Under the pieces are notes generated by a model that was given only the letters and a program-made list of their open reading frames with translations, was not told the DNA's origin and searched no databases. A stretch of DNA of 64,000 nt, from positions 806,001-870,000 of the forward strand of contig NZ_JAJJJF010000001.1 in NCBI RefSeq assembly GCF_022458745.1, written 5' to 3'. The position numbers and the translations under genes are program-made. Below are positions 27,838-36,392 of this stretch, piece after piece; positions within the stretch are counted from its first letter, which is position 1, and every line of letters begins with the position of its first letter. This stretch comes from Bacillus piscicola (GTDB taxonomy: Bacteria > Bacillota > Bacilli > Bacillales > Marinococcaceae).

Positions 27838-29217
27838 ATGGCAACACGACCGCTGGATCTTCTTCAAAAAAAGTATGTCGCAGAGACTCCGAAGTCGAAA
27901 GCATTCATTGAAGAGGCTGCTTCCGTAATGCCGGGTGGCGTTACAGCGAATATTAAGTATTATGAGCCGTATCCACTCACAATGAAAAAAGGAAAGGGCT
28001 CGAAACTTATCGACTTGGATGGCCGCGAATATATTGATTATTTAATGGGTTACGGAGCACTCGCCACCGGCCACGGCCATGAATATGTGAAGGGTGCCAT
28101 TATTCAACAAGTAGAAAGTGACGGTACGTGGCTCTTTGGTACTCCACACGAACTGGAGATAAGGATGGGAAAGAGAATACAAAAGCATTTTCCGAGTATG
28201 GAATTAATCCGCTACACGAATTCGGGTACGGAAGCTACTTTGCTTGCCATCCGGATCGCCGCTGCCCATACCGGAAAGCATAAAATAGCGAAATTTGAAG
28301 GTCATTATCACGGTGGTTATGATCAAATGCTTGTCAGCATCAGCCCAACCGCTTGTAATGCAGGAAAAGCTGAACTTCCGATCCCGTACCCGGAGTCTAA
28401 AGGCATGAATCCTTCCCATTTACGAAATACAATTGTCTTACCATTTAACGATCTAGAAGCTTGCAGTAAAATATTAACAGCTCAAAAAGAAGAAATTGGC
28501 TGCGTCATCATGGAACCAATTCAGGGAGGCTGCATACCTGCCGACCCAACCTTTATTAAAGGACTCCGTAAGCTTACAGAGAAACTTGGTATTTTGCTTA
28601 TTTTCGATGAGGTTAAAACAGCATATCGCACATGTCTTGGCGGCGCTCAAACGATATACGGCGTGCAGCCAGACTTGACAACGTTAGGAAAAGTGATTGG
28701 CGGAGGATATCCCGTCGGCATGGTTGGCGGTAAAAAACAGATTATGATACACAGCTCCCCTCTACAGGGAGCAGATGTATTTGATAATAGCCAAAGTAAA
28801 CAGTCTAAGTCACACAGTGTTTTATTCCACAGTGGGACGTATAACGGACATCCGATGATTCTCGCTGCAGGGATGGCAGTAATAGATATATTAGAGAAGG
28901 AAATTGACAGCGTTTTAGCAAGGACAGAGAAATTAAAAACAGGGATTAATAATCTGCTCCAAAAGCATGGGATAGGGGGGAAGACGATTGGCATGGGGTC
29001 TATCTTTAGTGTAGTATTAACAGATAAGGATGAAATACGTAACTATCGAGAACTCCAAAAAACGAACCTTATGAGCAGAAAGGAACTTGACTTTTGTTTA
29101 ATGGGAGAAGGAATTTATACGAAGCCTGTAAATCGTTACAGCGTATCGACTGCTCACAGCGAGGAAGACATTAATGATACGCTTGCCGCATACCACAAAG
29201 CATTGCGAAGAGTTTAG
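27838..29217 (+). CDS. Class III aminotransferase, glutamate-1-semialdehyde aminomutase-like
   Basis: PLP enzyme of 459 residues related to HemL and to omega-aminotransferases. Motifs are MPGGVTANIKYY near the start (HemL-like), GTEATLLAIRIAAAHTGKHKIAKFEGHYHGG, DEVKTAYRT, and the PLP lysine Lys285 in TLGKVIGGGYPVG. It is larger than HemL and placed with an RpiR regulator rather than heme genes, so a dedicated amino acid or diamine reaction is more likely than heme synthesis. ATG preceded by AATGAGGGAG. The regulator follows 38 bases downstream. Confidence 0.88.
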   Translation: MATRPLDLLQKKYVAETPKSKAFIEEAASVMPGGVTANIKYYEPYPLTMKKGKGSKLIDLDGREYIDYLMGYGALATGHGHEYVKGAIIQQVESDGTWLFGTPHELEIRMGKRIQKHFPSMELIRYTNSGTEATLLAIRIAAAHTGKHKIAKFEGHYHGGYDQMLVSISPTACNAGKAELPIPYPESKGMNPSHLRNTIVLPFNDLEACSKILTAQKEEIGCVIMEPIQGGCIPADPTFIKGLRKLTEKLGILLIFDEVKTAYRTCLGGAQTIYGVQPDLTTLGKVIGGGYPVGMVGGKKQIMIHSSPLQGADVFDNSQSKQSKSHSVLFHSGTYNGHPMILAAGMAVIDILEKEIDSVLARTEKLKTGINNLLQKHGIGGKTIGMGSIFSVVLTDKDEIRNYRELQKTNLMSRKELDFCLMGEGIYTKPVNRYSVSTAHSEEDINDTLAAYHKALRRV

Positions 29218-29255
29218 AGGACTTTCGCTTTTCATAGTTTACAAAGAAATGAGGG

Positions 29256-30116
29256 ATGCCTGTGCTTGAGAGCGATGTATACCGACGAATTACCGAGGTA
29301 CAGGACGCTATGAGCAAATCTCAAAAAAAAATTGCTAGTTATTTAATAAATCATTCTGAAACAGCCCCCTTTTTAACAGCATCCAAGTTAGCTAAAAATG
29401 CCGGGGTAGGTGAAGCGACGGTTATCCGTTTTGCGACCTTTTTAGACTACAAAGGATATCCTGATATGCAGCGTCACCTTCAAGAAGCACTTCAGCGGAA
29501 ATGGACATCCGCTGAAGTATTTGCACGTACAACCGATAAGGAAGATCGTCCGGAAAATGCGGTGACGGAGATATTAAAAGATGACATCCGCAATTTACAA
29601 GAGACTCTGCAGCAGATTGAAATGAAAGAGTTTGACGGGGCGGTGCGTGACATCGTCAACGCCAAGCGGATTTATATTATTGCGTATAGGAGTGCTGTAA
29701 CTGTCGGCTCTTTTTTAGAATTTTATTTGGATTTAGTGCTTCAAAATACAGAGTTGATTCGGGAAGCAGACGGTGTTTCTGAACATTTGCTTGATCTGTC
29801 GCCGCAAGATCTTGTCATAGGTTTTGGTTTTTCTCGTTATACGAAACGAACGGTTGAGGCGTTGAGGTATGCGAAACAGCGGGGGGCAAAAACGCTCGTA
29901 CTGACAGATCATTTATTGTCGCCACTCGTACCATTTGGTGATCGCAAGTTGCTCGCTGTCACAGAAATCAATTCATTTATTAACTCTTTTTCGGCACCTC
30001 TTAGTCTTGTAAGTGCCTTGATTACTGCGGTAACAAGGCTTGAACACGACAAAGTAGAAACTCGTCTACAGCAGCTGGAAGGTTTATGGGAGACTTTTGA
30101 TGTATTTCATGACTAG
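29256..30116 (+). CDS. MurR/RpiR family transcriptional regulator
   Basis: The 286-residue protein has an N-terminal HTH_6 domain (SKSQKKIASYLINHSE, ASKLAKNAGVGEATVIRFATFLDYKGYPDMQ) and a C-terminal SIS sugar-phosphate-type effector domain (about 125-260; YIIAYRSAVTVGSFLEFYLD, DLVIGFGFSRYTKRTVEALRYAKQRGA). Starts at ATG 29256 or GTG 29262 are both possible; GTG is better spaced from GAGGG. Co-directional with the aminotransferase, it likely regulates that gene and perhaps the kamA-like gene. Confidence 0.9.
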   Translation: MPVLESDVYRRITEVQDAMSKSQKKIASYLINHSETAPFLTASKLAKNAGVGEATVIRFATFLDYKGYPDMQRHLQEALQRKWTSAEVFARTTDKEDRPENAVTEILKDDIRNLQETLQQIEMKEFDGAVRDIVNAKRIYIIAYRSAVTVGSFLEFYLDLVLQNTELIREADGVSEHLLDLSPQDLVIGFGFSRYTKRTVEALRYAKQRGAKTLVLTDHLLSPLVPFGDRKLLAVTEINSFINSFSAPLSLVSALITAVTRLEHDKVETRLQQLEGLWETFDVFHD

Positions 30117-30233
30117 CAGAGTACTGTTGAGAAGGAAGTAGTAATTTAATGTTTGATGTACTCATAATGATAATTAGAACGAACGAGTTATGGTATAATC
30201 AAGGAATATAAGACTAACGCATATGGTGATGAG

Positions 30234-31328
30234 ATGCCTCAAGGGAAATTTTTTTACATTTGTTATGGGATTATATTGTTATTACTTATTGTATACCTAG
30301 GAACGCTTGTTGATTTTATTTTTGAACCAGTCGTTGTACTCGTCTCAACCTTGTTTGCTCCGATTGTAATTGCAGGGGTATTGAATTACCTCTTTCGACC
30401 TGTCGTCAACTTGTTAAATCATCAGCTGAAAATACCGAGAGGTTTATCGATTATCTTATTGTATTTGTTGGCAGCAGGCCTGGTAGCGTTCCTCATTATA
30501 CTCGTAGGTCCAACTTTACAAAGCCAGTTTACGAGCCTTGCTAATAACATTCCCCGCTATATTGATAAAGGACAGCGCATGATTGTGGAACTCCAGAATC
30601 AGGAATGGTTTAATCGCTTTTTAAACGAGATGGAGGGCTTTTCTTGGAATGAGGTAACGGCCAAAGCAGCTGAATATGCGAATCAAGTTTTGACCAAGCT
30701 TGGGAATAATATTGCGAACGTTGTCAGTGCGATTACAAGTGTTGTCGTTGTGATTGTAATATTGCCTTTTATTCTTTTCTATATGTTGAAAGAGGGCGAG
30801 AAGGCACCCGAATTTATTCTGCGTCTTCTTCCTGCTAAACAAGAAAAGGAAGGCCGCCGTATTTTAAGTGACATGGATACGGCACTCAGTTCTTACATTC
30901 AAGGTCAGATTATAGTAAGTGTCTTCGTAGGTATTTGTGTATTTATCGGCTATGTCATCATTGGGCTTGATTATCCACTTGTACTTGCCTTAGTAGCGAT
31001 GTTTACTAACGTAATCCCGTTTATCGGGCCGTGGATTGGAACATTTCCTGGTGTGATTGTCGGCCTTTTGGATTCGCCTTTTATGGCGCTCCTCGTAATT
31101 ATTGTAGTGGTGATTGTACAGCAGATTGAGAGCAATTTCATTTCTCCTCAGGTGATGGGAAGAAAGCTTCACATCCATCCTTTAACCATCATACTATTAT
31201 TACTCGTTGCCGGTAGTTTTGCCGGTGTCGTCGGTTTGTTACTTGCTGTGCCAACGTACGCAGTAGCCAAGGTGGTTGTCAGCCATACGTATCGCTTGAT
31301 AAAATTAAGAACGAAGGTTGATGAATGA
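30234..31328 (+). CDS. AI-2E family transporter/permease (PF01594)
   Basis: Membrane protein of 364 residues with about 8 spans in the AI-2E/PerM family. The conserved C-terminal part reads DYPLVLALVAMFTNVIPFIGPWIGTFPGVIVGLL and ESNFISPQVMGRKLHIHPLTIILLLLVAGSFAG. Members export small molecules or move Na+/H+ in some halophilic bacilli; the specific role is not predictable. A strong TATAAT-like box (GGTATAATC) is seen about 40 bases upstream. The rhodanese gene follows after 21 bases. Confidence 0.9.
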   Translation: MPQGKFFYICYGIILLLLIVYLGTLVDFIFEPVVVLVSTLFAPIVIAGVLNYLFRPVVNLLNHQLKIPRGLSIILLYLLAAGLVAFLIILVGPTLQSQFTSLANNIPRYIDKGQRMIVELQNQEWFNRFLNEMEGFSWNEVTAKAAEYANQVLTKLGNNIANVVSAITSVVVVIVILPFILFYMLKEGEKAPEFILRLLPAKQEKEGRRILSDMDTALSSYIQGQIIVSVFVGICVFIGYVIIGLDYPLVLALVAMFTNVIPFIGPWIGTFPGVIVGLLDSPFMALLVIIVVVIVQQIESNFISPQVMGRKLHIHPLTIILLLLVAGSFAGVVGLLLAVPTYAVAKVVVSHTYRLIKLRTKVDE

Positions 31329-31349
31329 GAATTAGAAAGGGGTGTCAGT

Positions 31350-31718
31350 GTGGGGTATGATCGAGAAGGCATTGAGCAGATTGACAAGGAAGAATTAAAA
31401 GAACAGTGTCAAAAAGATGAGCACGCACCTATTATCATTGATGTGAGAGAACCAGGTGAATATGCTGAAGGGCATATCCCAGGAATTCCGCTCATCCCGA
31501 TGAAAAAGATCCCCGAAATCATAGACGACTTTGATAAACAACAAAGCTATATACTCGTCTGCAGAAGTGGCGGCCGAAGCCACCATACAGCACTTTATTT
31601 CAAGGATCACGGGATTGAAGATGTGAAAAACTTTGCCGGTGGGATGTTGGCCTGGGATGAAGAGATTACAACAGGAATCGAGAATCAAGTAGAAGATGTA
31701 AGTCAATTATATAAGTAG
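31350..31718 (+). CDS. Rhodanese-like domain protein
   Basis: Single-domain sulfurtransferase of 122 residues: IIDVREPGEYAEGHIPGIPLIP, and the active-site loop CRSGGRS with Cys near residue 71. GTG start with AAAGGGG SD 8 bases upstream. It lies in an operon-like position after the AI-2E family gene and ends at a terminator. The CRSGGR loop is typical for persulfide-carrying rhodaneses; the acceptor is unknown. Confidence 0.9.
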   Translation: MGYDREGIEQIDKEELKEQCQKDEHAPIIIDVREPGEYAEGHIPGIPLIPMKKIPEIIDDFDKQQSYILVCRSGGRSHHTALYFKDHGIEDVKNFAGGMLAWDEEITTGIENQVEDVSQLYK

Positions 31719-31725
31719 TCATGGC

Positions 31726-31766
31726 AAGGAAAAGAGGCAGTTGCTGAGCTTCTTTTCCTTTTTTCG
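31726..31766 (+). terminator. Terminator after the rhodanese gene
   Basis: AAGGAAAAGA (31726-31735) pairs with TCTTTTCCTT (31751-31760), then TTTTCG. Confidence 0.82.
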
Positions 31767-31826
31767 TTTTGTCAAAGGCTAAATGAGGAATACTATCGGT
31801 AACCTAAATAGAAAGGGGTTATCGTT

Positions 31827-31973
31827 ATTCTTTGGTCTCTTATTGTATTGTTAATCATTATCTGGCTGTTGGGACTTATTTTTAAAGTGGCAGGAGGCTT
31901 CATCCATCTTTTACTCGTAATTGCGCTCATTGTACTGCTCATAAAATTGTTCACCGGCCGGAAAGGACCTTAA
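31827..31973 (+). CDS. Lmo0937-family 48-residue membrane protein, apparent ATT start
   Basis: Too short for routine gene calling. The frame reads (I/M)LWSLIVLLIIIWLLGLIFKV then a GGFIHLLLVIALIVLLIKL segment and ends TGRKGP, matching the small Lmo0937 family (homologues begin MLWTI). No ATG, GTG or TTG is available at that position: the codon is ATT at 31827, 8 bases after GAAAGGGG. ATT initiation as in infC is therefore likely. Two hydrophobic helices; function unknown, stress-associated in relatives. Confidence 0.75.
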   Translation: MLWSLIVLLIIIWLLGLIFKVAGGFIHLLLVIALIVLLIKLFTGRKGP

Positions 31974-31979
31974 CCTCTG

Positions 31980-32012
31980 ATCAGTGGAGGGGAGAGACCC
32001 TCCACTGATTGA
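31980..32012 (+). terminator. Hairpin after the Lmo0937-family gene
   Basis: Perfect 12-bp stem ATCAGTGGAGGG (31980-31991) with CCCTCCACTGAT (31998-32009). The U tail is poor, so it may be a weak terminator or stabiliser. Confidence 0.7.
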
Positions 32013-32089
32013 TCATACTCTATCTTCTCTTAATCTATGAAATTACGTTATAATAAGGCATAGAAACTATAACAGCGGGAGAGAATACA

Positions 32090-32968
32090 ATGAAGAAATG
32101 GTTGCACCTACTACTTAGCAGTTTCATCGTTTTTATTGTTTTGGGGGACATAGAGGCAAGGGCCAGCGTGCCGTTCCACCCTGATGTATCAGATGAAAAG
32201 AGGCAAGTACAAAAAGAAAAAACAGGTCATACGTTATATATTGACGGCCAAAAACAGAGTTACACGGGAAGGCCTATTTTTCAAAACGGTATTATGTATG
32301 TCACGATCCCGGCGGCGGTAAAAGTGTTAAATGAATTAGCAGATGTTCAAGCGAATGTACCTTATGCCAGAGAACGTTCACCTTATGATTATTTGAAAAA
32401 AAATAATGTAATTGAGAAAGTGAAAAGTCGGGAAGTTGTTCGTATTAAAACGTTACAAGATTTAGGTATTCAAGCATTCTGGTACGACAACCCAGGAACT
32501 CTTCATTTAGAAACAGTCGATTTATTAAAAGTAGGTAACTTGAAAATTGGTGATTCCTTAAAGGAAGTTGAACAACAGATAGATGTGCACTGGAACACTG
32601 GATACGGCCAGCCAGCCGATTACATAGGGTATCATGGAGGGACACATACGTTTACATATAAGGACCGATACGGAAGGGAGCACATGGGGGAGGTGCCGGA
32701 TCTTCAGCTCGAAATTACAGATGGGATACTTTCTTACATGATTATTTCGGATGAATCTTACGAAACGACGAAAGGAATTTCTGTCGGCGACACGCTCTCT
32801 GATGTGACGCGAATGTATGGTTCTGAATACATGAACGAGACGATCGACGGAAAAACTGTTTACATTTATCACGTTAAAGATGGCAGTTTATGGTTTATTG
32901 CGGACGAAGACCGTCAGCTAGAGAGAATCGGATTATGGGCTTATCAATTAGAAGGATACGAAAGATAA
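32090..32968 (+). CDS. Secreted protein with stalk-like N-terminal domain, function unknown
   Basis: The 292-residue protein has a signal peptide (residues 1-26, cleavage near ARA-SV). The segment LYIDGQKQSYTGRPIFQNGIMYVTIPAAVKVLN resembles the copper amine oxidase N-terminal (stalk) domain used for cell-wall-associated proteins in bacilli. The C-terminal half carries two similar KIGDSL/SVGDTLSDV repeats (VGNLKIGDSLKEVEQQI and TTKGISVGDTLSDVTRMYG) that look like duplicated modules. No enzyme motif. ATG with GCGGGAGAG SD. Confidence 0.75.
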   Translation: MKKWLHLLLSSFIVFIVLGDIEARASVPFHPDVSDEKRQVQKEKTGHTLYIDGQKQSYTGRPIFQNGIMYVTIPAAVKVLNELADVQANVPYARERSPYDYLKKNNVIEKVKSREVVRIKTLQDLGIQAFWYDNPGTLHLETVDLLKVGNLKIGDSLKEVEQQIDVHWNTGYGQPADYIGYHGGTHTFTYKDRYGREHMGEVPDLQLEITDGILSYMIISDESYETTKGISVGDTLSDVTRMYGSEYMNETIDGKTVYIYHVKDGSLWFIADEDRQLERIGLWAYQLEGYER

Positions 32969-33073
32969 AGCAGTATTTACGTTTACCCCATTTCCGTTAC
33001 GGGTATGATTTTTGTAGCACCCTTAACAGGACAGTTGCATAAGATTTTTACTAATTGGAATGGGGGAAAGTAT

Positions 33074-33376
33074 ATGAGGAAAAGAAGTATTTTAATTCCA
33101 TCGCTTGTCGCCGGTGCCGTCGGAACTACTGCTTTTTTGTTAAAAGATGAACAAAAAAGAGATCGGGTCAAACAAGGTATAGACCGGACAGTGGCGAAAG
33201 TAAAGGGAAGAACCGAAGAAGACGAGAACGAGGAACTAAACAAAAAAATCGGCCATTCAGAGCCGTATGATTTTAGAGACAATGAGATGGTTTCAGAAGG
33301 AGCTATGTATTCTGTGAATCATTTCAATAAAGCCCAGGAAGAAAATGAAGAGCCACTTCATACAACGCATGAATAA
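33074..33376 (+). CDS. Small conserved-type protein with one N-terminal membrane segment
   Basis: The 100-residue protein begins MRKRSILIPSLVAGAVGTTAFLL, a short membrane or signal-like helix, then a basic, Lys/Arg-rich part and a Glu-rich C-terminal half. It resembles YtxH-type general stress proteins in layout but I cannot assign a family. I chose ATG 33074 (SD TGGGGGAAAG) instead of the longer frame from 33005, which lacks an SD. A strong terminator follows. Confidence 0.7.
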   Translation: MRKRSILIPSLVAGAVGTTAFLLKDEQKRDRVKQGIDRTVAKVKGRTEEDENEELNKKIGHSEPYDFRDNEMVSEGAMYSVNHFNKAQEENEEPLHTTHE

Positions 33377-33398
33377 ACGATAAGCGCACGTTACGGAG

Positions 33399-33438
33399 AA
33401 AGCTGTTCCCCTGCCATTAGGGAGGAACAGCTTTTCGT
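33399..33438 (+). terminator. Terminator after the small membrane protein gene
   Basis: AAAGCTGTTCC (33399-33409) pairs with GGAACAGCTTT (33424-33434), then TCG. Confidence 0.82.
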
Positions 33439-33550
33439 ATAACAAAAGATTATGCTGAGAAAAGGCCTGTCTGTTTTGTCTCTTGGCACCAATGCAGTAT
33501 AATGGATAAGTAATATCAAGGATTTCATCTCATAAAAAAGGAAGTCGAGT

Positions 33551-34315
33551 ATGTTTACTACCATATTAGAAAAGAGTTATGCTGGTATTCCTGCTTTACA
33601 TATTTGCAAACAAGATTACATAGAGAAACCTTTACCGACAGTGATTTTCTGGCACGGCTTCACAAGCGCTAAAGAGCATAATCTTCCTGTTGCCTACCAA
33701 TTAGCAAGCAAAAATATACGTGTCATCCTCCCGGATGCTCTCCATCATGGCACGCGTGAGGGAGCCATGACGGATAAGGAACGATTATTTTCCTTTTGGT
33801 CCATCGTTTTGCAGAGTGTACAAGACACGAAGTTGCTTTATGATACGTTAACAGACAATCAGCTGATAGATAACAACCGAATATTCCTTTCGGGCACTTC
33901 GATGGGCGGGATTATTACATGTGGGACGCTCGCTGCCTACCCTTTTATTAAAGGAGGCGCTGTGTTCATGGGAAGCCCGGCATGGGAGAAATTTGCCAGG
34001 CAGCAAATTAGGCTTTTGGAACAGGAAGGGTCTCTTCCTTTGTCAGAAAATGAAGCAGAAGAACAAGTGCGACAACTTGTTCGTTATGATATTACTCAAC
34101 ATGATGAACTGTTAGGGGAACGGCCGTTGTTTTTTTGGCACGGACAGCGTGACGAAGTAGTTTCTTATGAAGATTCTTTTAAATTTTATACACAGGTAAA
34201 AAAAACAAGAAAAGAGGACAGCGGTCTCGTGTATCACCTTGATAAGAATGCAGGTCACAAAGTGACAAGGTCAGGAATGCTTACGATGACAGAATGGATG
34301 GCGGATCATATTTAA
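33551..34315 (+). CDS. Alpha/beta hydrolase, YitV-like esterase
   Basis: The 254-residue protein matches the YitV/prolyl-oligopeptidase-like alpha/beta hydrolases of bacilli: HGFTSAKEHNLPVAYQLASK oxyanion region, nucleophile elbow GTSMGG (Ser near residue 121), acid in WHGQRDEVVSYEDS and the catalytic histidine in KNAGHKVT. Cytoplasmic carboxylesterase activity is expected; the natural substrate is unknown. It precedes a YitT-type gene, the pairing seen as yitV/yitT-type neighbourhoods in bacilli. Confidence 0.9.
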   Translation: MFTTILEKSYAGIPALHICKQDYIEKPLPTVIFWHGFTSAKEHNLPVAYQLASKNIRVILPDALHHGTREGAMTDKERLFSFWSIVLQSVQDTKLLYDTLTDNQLIDNNRIFLSGTSMGGIITCGTLAAYPFIKGGAVFMGSPAWEKFARQQIRLLEQEGSLPLSENEAEEQVRQLVRYDITQHDELLGERPLFFWHGQRDEVVSYEDSFKFYTQVKKTRKEDSGLVYHLDKNAGHKVTRSGMLTMTEWMADHI

Positions 34316-34342
34316 TTTACGAAGGATGGAGGTGTGCATCCT

Positions 34343-35185
34343 ATGATTACGAGCAGCACCACGTTAATGCAAGAGATCCAAAAAGTAGGCGTTATCATAT
34401 TAGGCGCTATTATTATGGCACTCGGTTTGAACCTATTTCTAATACCAGCTAATGTTTTCGCAAGTGGAGCCACTGGTATTGCCCAAATCTTAGCAGCCCT
34501 TCTTCCCCTGTCTACTGGTGTGTTTCTATTTATCTTAAACATACCAATTGCCGTTCTCGGATGGGTAAAAGTAGGGAAATTGTTTACCTTTTACAGTTTT
34601 CTTCACGTAGCCCTAACGACATTCTTCCTTGAAATTATCCCTGTAGTAAATTTATCAGAGGATATTTTACTTAATGGGGTGTTTGGCGGAGTCATCACCG
34701 CGGTTGGAGCAGCAATTGCCTTAAAATGGGGCGCTTCCGCCGGTGGCCTTGATATCATTGCCCTCGTTTTGGCACGTCTTAGTGATCGCCCGGTCGGTAC
34801 ATACTTTTTTTTGCTGAACGGTATTATCGTCCTTGCCGCTGGTTTGCTTTTTAACTGGGAGAGCGCGCTTTATACGTTAGTGACCCTATATGTGGGCTCA
34901 CGTGTGATTGATACCATCCACACTCGGCACGTTAAAGTGACAGCCTTTATCGTCACGAAAAAACCTGACGAACTGCGGGAAGCCATCCATGAAAATATTA
35001 CCCGTGGGATAACGAGACTCCCGGCTAAAGGAGGTTATGATGCCTCAGAAAAAGAAGTGTTAATGATCGTTATTACCCGCTATGAGTTGTTCGCGCTCCA
35101 ACAAGTGATAAATGAAGTGGATGAAAGGGCGTTTACAAACATAGTGAATACAGCCGGTATCTACGGGCTGTTTCGAAAAGATTAA
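34343..35185 (+). CDS. YitT family membrane protein (DUF161/DUF2179)
   Basis: The 280-residue protein has about 5-6 N-terminal spans (ALGLNLFLIPANVFASGATGIAQIL is the family signature) and a C-terminal cytoplasmic DUF2179 domain (ITRGITRLPAKGGYDASEKEVLMIVITRYE). Function is not established for the family. ATG 34343 is chosen over GTG 34334, because GGAGG directly abuts the GTG. Terminator follows. Confidence 0.9.
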   Translation: MITSSTTLMQEIQKVGVIILGAIIMALGLNLFLIPANVFASGATGIAQILAALLPLSTGVFLFILNIPIAVLGWVKVGKLFTFYSFLHVALTTFFLEIIPVVNLSEDILLNGVFGGVITAVGAAIALKWGASAGGLDIIALVLARLSDRPVGTYFFLLNGIIVLAAGLLFNWESALYTLVTLYVGSRVIDTIHTRHVKVTAFIVTKKPDELREAIHENITRGITRLPAKGGYDASEKEVLMIVITRYELFALQQVINEVDERAFTNIVNTAGIYGLFRKD

Positions 35186-35205
35186 GAGGAATACAGGAAA
35201 AAATG

Positions 35206-35252
35206 AGGCTGTTCCATAGGGGGGTGATAACCCCTAATGGGCAGCCTTTTTC
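35206..35252 (+). terminator. Terminator after the YitT gene
   Basis: Nested stem: AGGCTG (35206-35211) with CAGCCT (35242-35247) and inner CATAGGGG/CCCCTAATG pairing, followed by TTTTTCC. Confidence 0.8.
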
Positions 35253-35263
35253 CTGAAAGCCTG

Positions 35264-35569
35264 CTAAAAGAGCGGCATGAGAATCGTAAGCAGGATGATG
35301 GATCCAAGTACGACAGTGATTAAGTTCCCGCCAAGAAAGGAAATTGTGAACGCAGCAACAATGCCTGACAGGCCAAAAAGGACATTATCATGAATGAGTA
35401 ATGCGCCCGGGAAAATAAGAGCACCGAGTGCTGCGTGCGGAACATTTTTTAAAATGCCTTCGATCCGAGGCGGAACGATATCAGCTTTCAAAAAAACAAA
35501 CGGCAGCATGCGTGGAATGTATGTGACAACTGCCATACCAACGATAATCAGCATGATATGTAAAGACAT
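35264..35569 (-). CDS. azlD: AzlD family branched-chain amino acid exporter subunit
   Basis: Small (101 residues) four-helix membrane partner of AzlC; AzlCD pairs export branched-chain amino acids. The family pattern is MLIIVGMAVVTYIPRMLPFVFL then VPHAALGALIFPG. I chose ATG 35569 inside the longer frame because its SD GGAGTACCTG sits directly upstream and the azlC stop overlaps it (TGATG), giving translational coupling. Confidence 0.92.
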   Translation of the reverse strand: MSLHIMLIIVGMAVVTYIPRMLPFVFLKADIVPPRIEGILKNVPHAALGALIFPGALLIHDNVLFGLSGIVAAFTISFLGGNLITVVLGSIILLTILMPLF

Positions 35570-36306
35570 CAGGTACTCCTCCTTTGCGTGCTGGTCCCGC
35601 CAGACGGACGCTTTTGTGCAGGTGCGATCCATTCAACGACGGTTGCGGCGATGGTAGTAGACAGGATAATTGCCCATCCTGTGTCTAGAAAAAGGGAAAA
35701 GAGGCTGTTTAGCACAGCCGAGGCTGCTGCTAGAACTAGTACTTTTCGCTGCCTTTTCAATGCTGGGGCAAGGAGGGCAATAAACAGAGCATAAAGCGCA
35801 AACATCAAGCTTTGCTGTATGGTTGCCGGAAGCAGTCCCCCGACCGCATAGCCGACACCTGTCTGCACGACCCAGCTTGCATAGGAAATAATAAATACTC
35901 CATAAATATACCCCGTATGGACACTGTCTTCTTTTGTTGCAGTAACTGCGAACACTTCGTCTGTAATTCCGAAAGCATAGCCTGCTTTCTTCCAGGGATT
36001 ATCGTCCATTGCATTCTCGTTTAGTGAAGCACTCATTAGTAAATGGCGAATGTTTACGATAAAAGTCGTAAAGATAATTTCTAACGAACCGGTACCGGCT
36101 GCAAGCAGACTTAATGCCATGAATTGAGCGGCACCGGCAAAAACGAGGAGACTCATCATCACGCTTTCAACTGGTGTCAGTCCTGTTGTCTGGGCAATGA
36201 ACCCAAAAGTAATCGCCGCCGGAATATAGCCGAGAGCGATCGGAAGCCCGTCTCGAAGTCCAAGTGAAAAGTTGCTGCCAAGAAAAGGAGTTTCTGCTGT
36301 TTTCAT
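35569..36306 (-). CDS. azlC: AzlC family branched-chain amino acid exporter subunit
   Basis: The 245-residue membrane protein shows GLRDGLPIALGYIPAAITFGFIA, the VFAGAAQFMALSLL segment and FIVNIRHLLMSASL, all AzlC signatures. It forms the large subunit of the AzlCD exporter. ATG with AAAGGAGACA on the minus strand. One-base overlap with azlD. Confidence 0.93.
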   Translation of the reverse strand: MKTAETPFLGSNFSLGLRDGLPIALGYIPAAITFGFIAQTTGLTPVESVMMSLLVFAGAAQFMALSLLAAGTGSLEIIFTTFIVNIRHLLMSASLNENAMDDNPWKKAGYAFGITDEVFAVTATKEDSVHTGYIYGVFIISYASWVVQTGVGYAVGGLLPATIQQSLMFALYALFIALLAPALKRQRKVLVLAAASAVLNSLFSLFLDTGWAIILSTTIAATVVEWIAPAQKRPSGGTSTQRRST

Positions 36307-36348
36307 TGCTGTTTTGTCTCCTTTCTGAAGATTTTTTTCGAAAGAAAA

Positions 36349-36372
36349 GGACCTTGAACAGGTCAGGTCCCC
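36349..36372 (-). terminator. Terminator of the GNAT gene (minus strand)
   Basis: Reading the minus strand, GGACCT (36370-36365) pairs with AGGTCC (36354-36349) and is followed by TTTTCTTT, just downstream of the acetyltransferase gene. Confidence 0.72.
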
Positions 36373-36392
36373 TCGTGTTTCTGTCTTATTAT

